From positions 682,001 through 746,000 of the forward strand of contig NZ_RQHT01000014.1 in assembly GCF_004770905.1 (NCBI RefSeq): a stretch of DNA of 64,000 nucleotides. The letters are read 5' to 3'. The position numbers were made by a program, and so were the translations under genes. Positions 51,928 through 61,037 of the stretch are shown here, piece after piece. A model generated the notes under the pieces. The model made no database searches, had not been told where the DNA came from, and saw only the letters and a list, made by a program, of their open reading frames with translations. Each line of letters opens with the position of its first letter. Position 1 is the first letter of the stretch. This stretch comes from Leptospira bandrabouensis. Lineage in GTDB: Bacteria; Spirochaetota; Leptospiria; Leptospirales; Leptospiraceae.

Positions 51928-53766
51928 TTAATTGATATGTTGGAACTCTTGGCTATTGATCAGAGCCCAGAGAATGTCTTGGAGTAAGTCTTTGTCAAAA
52001 ACAGAATCTGGTTTTAACATAAGTGTTTTTATCTTTTCTTTTTCTAAAGGACTTGGCTCTCGACCTAAAAGTCGAAAGTAAAGATTGGAAATAACCAAAT
52101 TCATTGATTTTACTTGGTCAAACTCTTGTTTCACCAAAGACTCTTTATTCCCAAAATCCCAAACCAGTTTTCCCACCACACGACCGTTCATCAATGTTAA
52201 CATTTGTTCGATGGTAAGTTCAGAGATATCATCAGAAATATCCACTCTTGGTCCAGACCCAAAAACAGATAAAATGCTATGGTAAGGTGCAGGTCTTTCC
52301 ACCTCCACTGCGTTTGTGAATTCCTTTAAATTGTCTTGGGGAAATCGAATGGAACCCGTACCTGTCAAATCATAAGGTTTTTTATCCATAAGGCCAGAGA
52401 GCCAAGATAAATTCCTTTCTCGAATGTTACTGATTTTTTGGGAATCAGAGACTCGAATGAGAGAGTTTAGGAGTTGGTCACTATCCAATCTTTGTGGTGA
52501 AAAATACCGAATGGGGTCTTGGTCGTTTGGACTTTTTGTCAGCGAACGATTGTAAACATTCGAAGTGACAATGTATAAAATGAGTTCTTTTAGTTTTAAG
52601 TTGTTTGCCAAAAAATAAGAATCGAGATGGTTTAGGATCTCTTCCCCTGTCACCACAGTGTCTTCATTCCAGTCATCAAGTGGTGTGAAAAAACTCCAAC
52701 CCATAAGTTCGGTCCACACCCGGTTGATGATTACTTTGCGAAACCTGTCATTGGACTTACTGGTTAACCAATCAGCAAAGGCTTTTCTACGATCTTCACC
52801 AGGTTTTAGTTTGGCTTCCTTTCCGTCCAAATACTTGGGCCGAACCAAATCTCCACCGGGGGCATCATCCGTATGAGGAAATCGAAGGCCGAGTTTCGGT
52901 TGGTAGAAAAGTGTGGCATACTCTACTTCATGTTTCTTTTGATAGTCTTTTCGTTGTTCGTCGGTCCATTTGTTCCAATTGTCTCGATTCCATTCATTGT
53001 TTTTGTCTTGGAGATTTTTTTGGTCTTCCATAGGAAGATGGACTTCTAATTCTCTTGGAACATAACTGAATGTTTTTCCATAACGATCTGCTTCCCAACT
53101 TCCATCCCGAAAGAACTGTTGGCTAAAAAAAGCAGCAAGTGCATAATAATCTCTTCTGGTAAAATCCGAAATATAAGGATGGTCATGGCATCTGGCACAA
53201 GCCACTCGTTTTGCATAAAATAACCTTCCCACATACTCCGCTGTTTGTAATGGATCAGCCCCATCACGGATGTAAAACATGGTAGCAGGAGAATCTTTTA
53301 CATTGCCAGTCGATGTTAACATCTCTTGCACCAATTGGTCATAGGGTTTGTTTTTATGAAGCGAACCCGCAATGTATTCAAAGAATTTGCCTGTAGGAAT
53401 TTTTCGACCTTTGGATTTGTCCCGCAACATGGAAGTAAACTTAGTCCCCCAGTATTCGGCAAACTCAGGTTGTTTTAAAAAATTAACTGCGAATGATTCT
53501 AAACTTTGGTCGGAAGGTAGAGCTTCTAGTTCTTTCCATTCGGCGACACTGGGAATCACTCCTCGTAAATGAAGGGAAAGTCTTCGAAAGGTGATTTTCC
53601 TTTCCGCATTAACTACATTAGGTGATAATTTCAAATACAAACTATCCAGTGGATGAACTGCATTCTGTTTTGATCGTGACTGAAGGTATCCAAGAGAGAA
53701 AATCAGAACGACAAAAGAAAAAAGGAAATAGCGAAACTTAAGAACTAGATTTAGTACCAATCTCAT
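51928..53766 (-). CDS. DUF1549/DUF1553 protein
   Basis: 612 residues. A signal/anchor helix (1-30) is followed by the DUF1549 domain (about 40-240): FRRLSLHLRGVIPSVAEW, LRDK, and VACARCHDHPY, whose CxxCH-like CARCH motif would bind haem or metal. The DUF1553 domain (about 330-600) has FRKVIINRVWTELMGWSFF and LLNSLIRVSDS. The pair with DUF1501 just downstream (nine-base gap) is a fixed partnership. Such proteins are thought to act on surface glycans or sulphated compounds, but no activity is proven. Confidence 0.9.
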   Translation of the reverse strand: MRLVLNLVLKFRYFLFSFVVLIFSLGYLQSRSKQNAVHPLDSLYLKLSPNVVNAERKITFRRLSLHLRGVIPSVAEWKELEALPSDQSLESFAVNFLKQPEFAEYWGTKFTSMLRDKSKGRKIPTGKFFEYIAGSLHKNKPYDQLVQEMLTSTGNVKDSPATMFYIRDGADPLQTAEYVGRLFYAKRVACARCHDHPYISDFTRRDYYALAAFFSQQFFRDGSWEADRYGKTFSYVPRELEVHLPMEDQKNLQDKNNEWNRDNWNKWTDEQRKDYQKKHEVEYATLFYQPKLGLRFPHTDDAPGGDLVRPKYLDGKEAKLKPGEDRRKAFADWLTSKSNDRFRKVIINRVWTELMGWSFFTPLDDWNEDTVVTGEEILNHLDSYFLANNLKLKELILYIVTSNVYNRSLTKSPNDQDPIRYFSPQRLDSDQLLNSLIRVSDSQKISNIRERNLSWLSGLMDKKPYDLTGTGSIRFPQDNLKEFTNAVEVERPAPYHSILSVFGSGPRVDISDDISELTIEQMLTLMNGRVVGKLVWDFGNKESLVKQEFDQVKSMNLVISNLYFRLLGREPSPLEKEKIKTLMLKPDSVFDKDLLQDILWALINSQEFQHIN

Positions 53767-53851
53767 TTTGCAAAGATTCTACGTGGGATTTTGCGAATTG
53801 AAAATATTTTTCTTGCAAAAGTCAATTTTTTGCAAATAAACCTTGGTTGCG

Positions 53852-54913
53852 ATGGCAGAAGAAAGAATCTATGAAATGCTTTGGGACTGCGAATTTTGCG
53901 GGTCAAAAAAATTACTCGGTAAAACACATAGGCATTGTCCCAATTGTGGAGCCACACAAGACCCAAGTCGTCGATACTTTCCAAACGATGCAGACAAAGT
54001 TGCTGTCCAAGACCATATCTATTATGGAGTCGATAAGGTTTGTCCTTTTTGCCAAACTCCGAATGGAGCCAAAGCCACGTTCTGTGGAAACTGTGGAGGT
54101 TCCTTAGATGGTGCACAAAATGTCAAACTCAGATCCGATCACGATGGAATCACAGAAGACTCTGTCCAAAAAGCTAAAGAAGATTTAGCCTTCCCCAATT
54201 CCGAATACATCAAACCTCATCCCAAAACTCCCAAATGGGTTTTGTGGTTATTGGGAACCATTGTGATTGGTGGGATTGGATTTGTTTGTCTTGGCGTTTT
54301 ATGGACGGAAAAAGTAGAATTACAAATCACTCACCATGAATGGTCTCGCACAATCGCCATCGATCAGTTCAAACCAGTTTCTGAATCCGAATGGTGTGAC
54401 TCTATGCCTATGGGTGCGTACAGTGTGTCCCGCAGTCGCCAAGTCAGAAGTTATAACAGCATTCCTGATGGAGAAGATTGTCATACTGTTCGTTCGGATC
54501 GTGGAGATGGAACCTTCTCTGAAAGTGAAAGTTGTACTACCAAATACAGACAAGAACCTGTGTATGATGACCATTGTAGTTACCGCATCGATAAATGGGC
54601 CTTTGATAGAAATGCTGTGGCCAAAGGATTTGGAACCACACAAGAACCCTATTGGCCCACTCCTCAAATTCGCGAATGTGCAAACACAAGTATTGGTTGT
54701 GAACGTTTAGGACCCAAGGAAGAAAAATATATAGTTCATTTCACAGAGTCTAGCGGAGAAACCAAAGGAGAAAAACATGACTGTGATTTTGATATGGCCA
54801 AATGGAAATCATTACCAGCCAAAGGGCTCTACCAAACTGAAAAAAGTGTCATTTTTAACTACATCACTTGCGACACCATACAGACGTTAGAAGGAAACGC
54901 AACAGAGGAATAA
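53852..54913 (+). CDS. Zinc-ribbon membrane protein (YdjG-like)
   Basis: 353 residues. Two zinc ribbons at the N-terminus (CEFCGSKK ... CPNCGATQ and CPFCQTPN ... CGNCGG), then one membrane helix (about 130-152) and a 200-residue region with about ten cysteines that may face the periplasm. Bacillus YdjG has the same order of zinc ribbons and membrane domain. The ATG is at 53852, with a TTG at 53843 as alternative. It is divergent from the DUF1549 gene. Genes 54915 and 55469 follow closely. Confidence 0.85.
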   Translation: MAEERIYEMLWDCEFCGSKKLLGKTHRHCPNCGATQDPSRRYFPNDADKVAVQDHIYYGVDKVCPFCQTPNGAKATFCGNCGGSLDGAQNVKLRSDHDGITEDSVQKAKEDLAFPNSEYIKPHPKTPKWVLWLLGTIVIGGIGFVCLGVLWTEKVELQITHHEWSRTIAIDQFKPVSESEWCDSMPMGAYSVSRSRQVRSYNSIPDGEDCHTVRSDRGDGTFSESESCTTKYRQEPVYDDHCSYRIDKWAFDRNAVAKGFGTTQEPYWPTPQIRECANTSIGCERLGPKEEKYIVHFTESSGETKGEKHDCDFDMAKWKSLPAKGLYQTEKSVIFNYITCDTIQTLEGNATEE

Positions 54914-54914
54914 A

Positions 54915-55442
54915 ATGGACCAAACTTGGTTAAAAACAACATTAGAACGTTTTAAGAACGAACAAGATCCCATTCGTAAGTTTTTAAAAGAAACCAAACT
55001 ATTCGAAGAAGCTCTTGCCAACCAAGAGTATGAAAAAACCGATTTTCTCATTCGAAAAGAACTCGGAGGAATTCTTACCTCTTTTAAAGAAAGTTTTCGT
55101 AAACTAGAAGAAGGTTTTGTTGCGAAAGCACAAATCCAAAACATTGGAAAAACAAATCCTGCTACTACACTCCTCGATCGAATCATTATGAAAGTAGGTT
55201 CTGCTGGTTATGGACTGAATGGACTCGGCGCGGGAGTCAAAGCCACAGCAGAAGAAATGGAAAAATTACTCAACCATGACTTTTCGATGTTGGAAAAAGT
55301 GGGGAACTTACAAAAAGAAATTTTGGATACCCTTCCCGGTGCATTTGTGACTAACCCAGAAGCCGCAATTGAATCCTTCAACAAATCACTGTTAGATTTT
55401 GAAACACAATTTGAATCAAGAAACTCAATCTTTTTAAAATAA
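54915..55442 (+). CDS. Helical protein in the SPFH cluster
   Basis: 175 residues, largely alpha-helical and charged, without signal peptide or membrane helix. The only longer hydrophobic part is glycine-rich (SAGYGLNGLGAGVKATAEEM, 20 residues) near position 95-115. It has no match I can name. It starts one base after the zinc-ribbon gene and 26 bases before the SPFH gene, so the three are a unit. In Bacillus the comparable slots hold a PspA-like YdjF and YdjH; this protein resembles neither by eye. Confidence 0.7.
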   Translation: MDQTWLKTTLERFKNEQDPIRKFLKETKLFEEALANQEYEKTDFLIRKELGGILTSFKESFRKLEEGFVAKAQIQNIGKTNPATTLLDRIIMKVGSAGYGLNGLGAGVKATAEEMEKLLNHDFSMLEKVGNLQKEILDTLPGAFVTNPEAAIESFNKSLLDFETQFESRNSIFLK

Positions 55443-55468
55443 TAAAATCAGGAAATAAGGAATAAACC

Positions 55469-56464
55469 ATGGCACTAATCGATAGAATTAAATTTGAAGG
55501 TAGTCCCAATGAAATCGTTTGGAAGTATCCATCTGATGAAATCAGTACCGCAGGGCAACTGGTGGTGGATGAAAACCAAGAAGCCATCTTTTTTAAAGAA
55601 GGTAAGGCATTGGATACTTTTGGTCCAGGAACTCATACTTTAAAAACGGGAAACATTCCCATCCTTGAAGCTCTCGTCAATCTTCCTTTTGGTGGAAAAA
55701 CTCCATTTACAGCAGAAGTTTATTATGTAAACAAAGCAATCTTTGCGATGAAATGGGGAACCAATACTCCTATCCCTTTGGAAGATCCAAAATACAAAAT
55801 TGTATTAAACATTCGTGCTTTTGGTGATTATAAATTTAGAATCAAAGATGCAAGATCCTTTTTACTGAATGTAGTGAAAGGTGGAAATCGAACTACCAAC
55901 GAATCCATTGATGAATTTTTAAAACCAAATATAGTTCGTGGGATCGGTGATTTTATTTCGGAAGTTATTTTAAATAACAATACATCTGTTGTGGAGATCA
56001 ATAAATTCAGAGATGAAAGTTCCACTGCTGGAAAAGTCAAACTGGCCCCTGAATTTGAAAAATATGGAATCGACTTAACAGAGTTTAACGTATCTTCGGT
56101 GAACTTTGACCAAAACGATCCCAACTACCAAAGAATCCAAAAAATCATTACCGATAAATTCGAAATCGATATGCTCGGCGATAAATACCAACAAAAGAAA
56201 ATGTTTGATATTGGACAAGCTGCCGCAGAAAACGAAGGCCAAGGTGGTGGTGCGATGGGTGCCGGGATGGGCATGGGAATGGGGATGAACATGGGCCAAA
56301 TGATGGGCAATATGATGAACCAAGGGGGAGGCCAAAGTGGTGCAGCTCCAGCAGCCAATGATCCGGCCGCAAGGATTGCCAAACTAAAAGGATTACTCGA
56401 CCAGGGTCTCATCAACGCAGAAGAGTTTGAAGCAAAGAAAAAAGAAATCCTTTCTTCTTTGTAA
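55469..56464 (+). CDS. SPFH-domain protein with C-terminal SHOCT domain (YdjI-like)
   Basis: 331 residues. An SPFH/Band 7-type domain (about 20-230) of the YdjI type begins with IVWKYPSDEISTAGQLVVDENQEA (as IVWKYPSDEI and LVVDENQEA). A Gly/Met-rich linker (about 255-285) with MGMGMGMNMGQMMGNMMN and a C-terminal SHOCT helix pair (IAKLKGLLDQGLINAEEFEA) complete it. SHOCT segments help oligomerisation. SPFH proteins cluster in membranes as scaffolds. The protein has no transmembrane helix and would rely on the zinc-ribbon partner for membrane location. Confidence 0.9.
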   Translation: MALIDRIKFEGSPNEIVWKYPSDEISTAGQLVVDENQEAIFFKEGKALDTFGPGTHTLKTGNIPILEALVNLPFGGKTPFTAEVYYVNKAIFAMKWGTNTPIPLEDPKYKIVLNIRAFGDYKFRIKDARSFLLNVVKGGNRTTNESIDEFLKPNIVRGIGDFISEVILNNNTSVVEINKFRDESSTAGKVKLAPEFEKYGIDLTEFNVSSVNFDQNDPNYQRIQKIITDKFEIDMLGDKYQQKKMFDIGQAAAENEGQGGGAMGAGMGMGMGMNMGQMMGNMMNQGGGQSGAAPAANDPAARIAKLKGLLDQGLINAEEFEAKKKEILSSL

Positions 56465-56488
56465 AATTGATTTAAACTTAAAAACATT

Positions 56489-56531
56489 CACTCCACCGAT
56501 CGAAACTATATAGCTTTCGTTAGGTAGAGTG
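56489..56531 (+). terminator. Hairpin after the SPFH gene
   Basis: CACTCCACC (56489-56497) pairs with GGTAGAGTG (56523-56531) with one mismatch, and CGAAA with TTTCG inside. It lies 24 bases after the SPFH stop and is a likely transcription end or mRNA stabiliser. Confidence 0.55.
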
Positions 56532-56544
56532 ATTTAGATTGTAA

Positions 56545-56577
56545 ATCAAACAATTGTTAAGAAAACAATTGTTTGAT
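56545..56577 (-). terminator. Strong hairpin across the end of the patatin gene
   Basis: A perfect 14-base inverted repeat, ATCAAACAATTGTT (56545-56558) and AACAATTGTTTGAT (56564-56577), with a five-base loop. It includes the stop codon and last codons of the minus-strand patatin gene, so the coding sequence itself is shaped by the hairpin. Confidence 0.65.
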
Positions 56578-58308
56578 CTCTGCTAAGTTTGCTTCTGCTT
56601 CCTGTTCCCCTTTATCAATGATTTCTTGGTAACGAGCAAAATCAAATAATTGAAATTCTTCTAAATGGAAGTGTACAAAAAGATCCATTTTAGGTCGTTT
56701 GAGGCGAGTGATTTCTCTTCCTTCCAAAGTAATGGTTCTTGTCATAATCTGTAAGATAGGAGGGTATTTTAAAGTATCCCAAATATAACGAAAGAATCCT
56801 TTTTCTGTTGTGTTTCTGTCTTCGAAAAGTTTGACCGGAACAATTTCTTGTAAAGGAGACACGTTGATTCCCATCACCACATCCGCACCCTTAGAACGAA
56901 TGAGATTTTCGGGAACGTTATTGATCATTCCGCCATCCACTAATAGTTTTTCACCAAGTCTGTAAGGAGGAAAGGCACCAGGCAAACTCATCGCACTGGT
57001 GAGAGCTTCTGTAATGGGACCTTGGTCAAAAATATGTTCTTTGCCTGTTTGTAAATCCACCGCGGAAGTGGCAAAAGGGAGAGGTAATTCTTCAATTCTT
57101 TGGTCACCAAACCCTTTTTTTAACATCCGTTTCATTCGTTTTCCTTTAAAAAAGGCAACAACTGGGATCGTTGGATCGAAGGCACTTTCCAATCCACCAA
57201 AGAAATTTTTAATCATCTCTTCAATTTCTACCGGTGAATTTTTTCTCGCATACAGGGCCGCAATCACAGCTCCCATCGATGCACCAGAAACAAAATCAAA
57301 ATGAATTCCTTCTCTATGTAATACTTTTAACAAACCAACATGCGCAAGGGCTCTGGCACCACCACCACCTAACGCCAAACCTCTTGTTTTTGCGACGAGA
57401 TACCTTGCCAATGTATCTTTTTGATAAAAGGTTTTGAGTGATTGGTCTTGGGGAAGGTAACTTTTACGAACACCGCTTTCCATCATACGAATGGCGCGAC
57501 CTTCAAAGTTTCGAATTCTAGTTTTCCAAAAACCTATGATCTCTTCTTTTTCTTTATAAAACTTTTCTGGTTCATCTTCCCAAAAAACTATGAAGTCGGA
57601 TTGAACGACAAGATAATGCAAATCCATTCTGGAAGTGGATTCATCAAAATAAATATGAAGTAAGGGAGTTTTACTTCTAAGATTGGTTAGATACTCAGAA
57701 ATTTTTGTGGGATCCATTCCTTTAAAAGTAGAAATAGGAATGGCAGATGATAATTTTTTGGTAACCTCACCATACTCGTCTAAGAAAGATTTTACTTTTT
57801 CACCAAAATGATATTCTGGTTCTAAAGGAAGATGAACACATAACCTTCGTAAGCCTGGAAATGTATCTTTATGACTAGAACGGTCTAAATTCTCTCGCAT
57901 CCGAGAGCCCATCATTTGGATGATGTTTTGTGCAAATACCTTCTCTTGAGATGCTAATTGCAAAAATAATTTACCATTCAAAACATAAACAAGGGTATCG
58001 ATGACAGCAATGGCAGATGTGGAATGGTTGGAACTAGAGATCAGTGAGTTCTCTGCCAATACTTGGCCAGAACCTACATATACATGATTTTGACCAGCAA
58101 CGTTCTCAAGAAGGATTTCACCGTATCTGACAATGTAAATCGATTCCGAGGACTCTCCTTTATAATAGAGAGCCTCGTGGCTTCGAATTAATTTTTCTTG
58201 GACATTGTTTGCCAGTCTTAAGAGAACTGCAGGGGGAAGTTTTTTGAACAAATCCACAGACTTTAAAAAGTTTTGTATGGCCTGTCGTTCAATCTCTGTT
58301 CGTTTCAT
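56557..58308 (-). CDS. Patatin-like phospholipase with a cyclic-nucleotide-type domain
   Basis: 583 residues. A cNMP-binding fold is at about 15-130; its phosphate cassette is poor (AENSLISSSNHSTSAIAV), so nucleotide binding is doubtful. A middle region leads to the patatin domain (about 310-490): oxyanion loop GGGGARALAHVG, nucleophile serine in GASMG and the Asp of the catalytic dyad in DGG. This arrangement is that of neuropathy-target-esterase/RssA-like lysophospholipases. It probably cleaves membrane lipids. It lies 15 bases after the MATE gene and ends in a strong hairpin. Confidence 0.92.
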   Translation of the reverse strand: MKRTEIERQAIQNFLKSVDLFKKLPPAVLLRLANNVQEKLIRSHEALYYKGESSESIYIVRYGEILLENVAGQNHVYVGSGQVLAENSLISSSNHSTSAIAVIDTLVYVLNGKLFLQLASQEKVFAQNIIQMMGSRMRENLDRSSHKDTFPGLRRLCVHLPLEPEYHFGEKVKSFLDEYGEVTKKLSSAIPISTFKGMDPTKISEYLTNLRSKTPLLHIYFDESTSRMDLHYLVVQSDFIVFWEDEPEKFYKEKEEIIGFWKTRIRNFEGRAIRMMESGVRKSYLPQDQSLKTFYQKDTLARYLVAKTRGLALGGGGARALAHVGLLKVLHREGIHFDFVSGASMGAVIAALYARKNSPVEIEEMIKNFFGGLESAFDPTIPVVAFFKGKRMKRMLKKGFGDQRIEELPLPFATSAVDLQTGKEHIFDQGPITEALTSAMSLPGAFPPYRLGEKLLVDGGMINNVPENLIRSKGADVVMGINVSPLQEIVPVKLFEDRNTTEKGFFRYIWDTLKYPPILQIMTRTITLEGREITRLKRPKMDLFVHFHLEEFQLFDFARYQEIIDKGEQEAEANLAEIKQLFS

Positions 58309-58323
58309 TTTCCCCTCGTTCTA

Positions 58324-59679
58324 TTAAATTCGTATGTTCACCCACTCCTTCTTACGAAATTTTCTGACAAAAATCACTGCCATGAGTAAAATCCAAATAA
58401 AAAACGCAGACCATATTCCAAAATTACCCCACGCTAGGACAATCCCGAATAAATAAGCCAACGGCAACATGATGATGAAAGATACAATAAGATAAACAAA
58501 CATCACATAGTACATCATTCCAGCACTACGAAGTGCAGAACCAATCACCATATGATAGGCATCTCCCACTTGGATGAGGGCCACAATACAGAGAGCAGGA
58601 TAAGCTACCTTGGCAACAGCAGGTACATCAGTAAAAAGACTAATGAGCCAAGGTCCTCCAATGATAAAAAAGAGTCCCATACTTCCCATCACAATAGCAG
58701 AGAAAGTAGCCGAACGCATGGTTCCTTCATAAGCCAATCGTAGTTTTCCTTGTCCCATCGATTGTCCGAGAATGGTAGTGGCCGCAATCCCAAATGAAAA
58801 TCCAGGCATAAAAGACAAACTAAGACATGTTAATACTACGCTTGCCGAGGCAAGAGTGGTTGTGCTAATCATGCCTGCAATTTTATAAAATCCAGAAAAT
58901 GCAAAGTTAACGAGTGTTCCTTCTACAGCGGGAGCAAATCCAACCATACAAAGTTCTTTGATGATTTCAAAACTAGGAGTAAAGATTTGATACTGAAAGA
59001 ACTTGATCACATCTTTACGGAAAAAATAAAACACCACAATCAGAAGTGCAGGAACAGAAGATAAACTAGAGGCAATGGCCGCACCCTTCACTCCCCAAGC
59101 TGGAAAACCCCAGTTTCCAAAAATGAGTAACCAATTAAAAAAGATATTGGTGACAGCAGCTAAAATGGAAGAAATCATCCCCACCTGCACAATTCCAATC
59201 CCGTCAAAAAATCCGCGTAAGGCGAACCCAACAAAAAATAGAACTGTACCAATAAATCGATAGGAAAGATAAACTCCCGCCACTTCGATCACTTCCGGAT
59301 CATCTCCAATCCAACCCATAAATTGCGGAGCGTAAAGAAATCCAAAATAGGACAAAAGAGATCCTAAAACTAAAGACAAATATACGGAGTTAACTAGAGT
59401 AATTCCGACTCCTTTGTCATTTTTTTCGCCAAATCGACGTGCTACGATGATTTGAACAGCCATTGATCCACCCATAAGAAAGGCGAAGATGGAAAAATAA
59501 ACCATTCCACCAAATCCAACTGCGGCAAGAGGAACCTCACCTAATTTCCCTACCATAGCAGTATCTGCCACCATAATGGCTGTATAACTAATCATTCCAA
59601 AAAAAACAGGGATTGCTAATCCAAGAATTTTCTGATTCAATCGAGTTGGCTTCAAGATGCGTCTAATTTTGTGAAGCAT
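58324..59679 (-). CDS. MATE-family efflux transporter
   Basis: 451 residues with about 12 membrane helices in two homologous halves, the MatE layout (DinF/NorM-like). Marks include ILGLAIPVFFGMISYTAIM, the GGSMAVQIIVARRFGE segment and FALRGFFDGIG. It exports cationic compounds using Na+ or H+. The substrate is unknown. Its ATG is only 17 bases from the ATG of the divergent adenosine-deaminase-like gene, and neither start has a ribosome binding site. Confidence 0.93.
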   Translation of the reverse strand: MLHKIRRILKPTRLNQKILGLAIPVFFGMISYTAIMVADTAMVGKLGEVPLAAVGFGGMVYFSIFAFLMGGSMAVQIIVARRFGEKNDKGVGITLVNSVYLSLVLGSLLSYFGFLYAPQFMGWIGDDPEVIEVAGVYLSYRFIGTVLFFVGFALRGFFDGIGIVQVGMISSILAAVTNIFFNWLLIFGNWGFPAWGVKGAAIASSLSSVPALLIVVFYFFRKDVIKFFQYQIFTPSFEIIKELCMVGFAPAVEGTLVNFAFSGFYKIAGMISTTTLASASVVLTCLSLSFMPGFSFGIAATTILGQSMGQGKLRLAYEGTMRSATFSAIVMGSMGLFFIIGGPWLISLFTDVPAVAKVAYPALCIVALIQVGDAYHMVIGSALRSAGMMYYVMFVYLIVSFIIMLPLAYLFGIVLAWGNFGIWSAFFIWILLMAVIFVRKFRKKEWVNIRI

Positions 59680-59696
59680 AGTTTTGTCATTCTTAT

Positions 59697-61007
59697 ATGT
59701 ATTGCGATCTACACAACCACCTTTATGGATGTTTACCCCCTGAAACTTTGTATCGAATTGGTAAAAATAACCCAGAACCTAGATGGCATCTCTATTTAGA
59801 TTCTTATGAAAAAGCTTATGGGTTAAAAATTCGACCTTCTACTTTTTTTGAAGATTATGCTGATATCAAAGAGTTTTCCAAACTCTATCACTTTCGAGAA
59901 AAGGCTCCTTTTTTACATTTCCAAGCAAAGTTTAATCTCATCATCGCACTAGTAAAGTTTGATGAACGAGAAATTACAGAAGTAACTCATGATGTTGTCT
60001 TATCCAATAGTTTGGATGATATCAGTTATGCGGAATACCGTTTGATGTTTGGTAAAGAAGAACCAAAAGAAAGTTTTTATAGCAAACTAATGGCTTGTTT
60101 GGAGGGGCTTTCCAAAGGCGAAAACTCTGCGAAAAAAGAAGGAAAACCCATCCAATCAAAACTGGTGATGTCTCTACATAGAGATATCAATTATGAAAGG
60201 CATTATGATTGGATGAAAAATTGGATGGAAAAAGAATCTATCATTCGAGAAGGACTTGTGGGAATTGATTTCTGTCATATCGAAGAAGGTCATCCCCCTA
60301 AAGATAAAAAAACTTTTTTCCAATCTGTCATCAAAGACAACAAAGCAGAACCTAACACTGCCTTATCGATCCTTTACCATGTAGGAGAAAGTTTTCGAGA
60401 CAAAACGCCCTTCTCTGCGGCCCGTTGGGTTTTGGAATCCGCATTGAATGGTGCCCATCGGTTGGGACATGCATTGGCACTTGGTGTTGATTCCGATTAT
60501 TTTTTGGGAGACGAAAGGACAGAACTTGTATCAGAAGCCAAAGACCAAATCGAATGTGAGTTGGAATCTTATGAAGAGATTACAAGTTTTGGACCATTTT
60601 ATTCCAAAGAGGAACTCGAACTCAAACGAAAAGAATTAAAAACCAAACCAGATTCTGAACTATTAAAAATCCCATTTGATGCAACGCAGTCCCAATACCT
60701 TCATACTTTCCAAAACTTTGTTATGTCTAAGATAGCCCAAACAGAGGCAGTGATTGAATGTTGTCCCTCTTCCAATTTATACATTGGAATGTTAGAGTCA
60801 CACATCGATCACCCCATCACAAGGTTTCTCCAAAACGATGTCAAAATCACCATTGGTTCGGACGATCCAGGTTTATTTGGAACGACCATGCCCGAGGAAT
60901 ATGGACATGCTCATACGGCTGGAGTCTCTGAAAAAGATTTGGAAACCATCAGGGAAAAGTCATTTTCTTATAGATCTACCAAACTTTCCGGGCGTGAATT
61001 GGATTGA
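59697..61007 (+). CDS. Adenosine-deaminase-like amidohydrolase
   Basis: 436 residues, about 90 longer than typical adenosine deaminases. The metal-binding HxH (H6, H8 in DLHNHLYG) lies right at the N-terminus, YHVGE matches the HAGE motif, LGHALALG the GHG, CPSSN and GSDDPGLF the late motifs. So the catalytic set is complete. Extra sequence lies around 290-335, between GHALALG and CPSSN. The substrate may be another nucleoside. An in-frame TAG 16 bases upstream leaves only this start, and there is no ribosome binding site. Confidence 0.85.
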   Translation: MYCDLHNHLYGCLPPETLYRIGKNNPEPRWHLYLDSYEKAYGLKIRPSTFFEDYADIKEFSKLYHFREKAPFLHFQAKFNLIIALVKFDEREITEVTHDVVLSNSLDDISYAEYRLMFGKEEPKESFYSKLMACLEGLSKGENSAKKEGKPIQSKLVMSLHRDINYERHYDWMKNWMEKESIIREGLVGIDFCHIEEGHPPKDKKTFFQSVIKDNKAEPNTALSILYHVGESFRDKTPFSAARWVLESALNGAHRLGHALALGVDSDYFLGDERTELVSEAKDQIECELESYEEITSFGPFYSKEELELKRKELKTKPDSELLKIPFDATQSQYLHTFQNFVMSKIAQTEAVIECCPSSNLYIGMLESHIDHPITRFLQNDVKITIGSDDPGLFGTTMPEEYGHAHTAGVSEKDLETIREKSFSYRSTKLSGRELD

Positions 61008-61037
61008 CCCTGACAGAGATTAGGTAAACTGGAAAGT

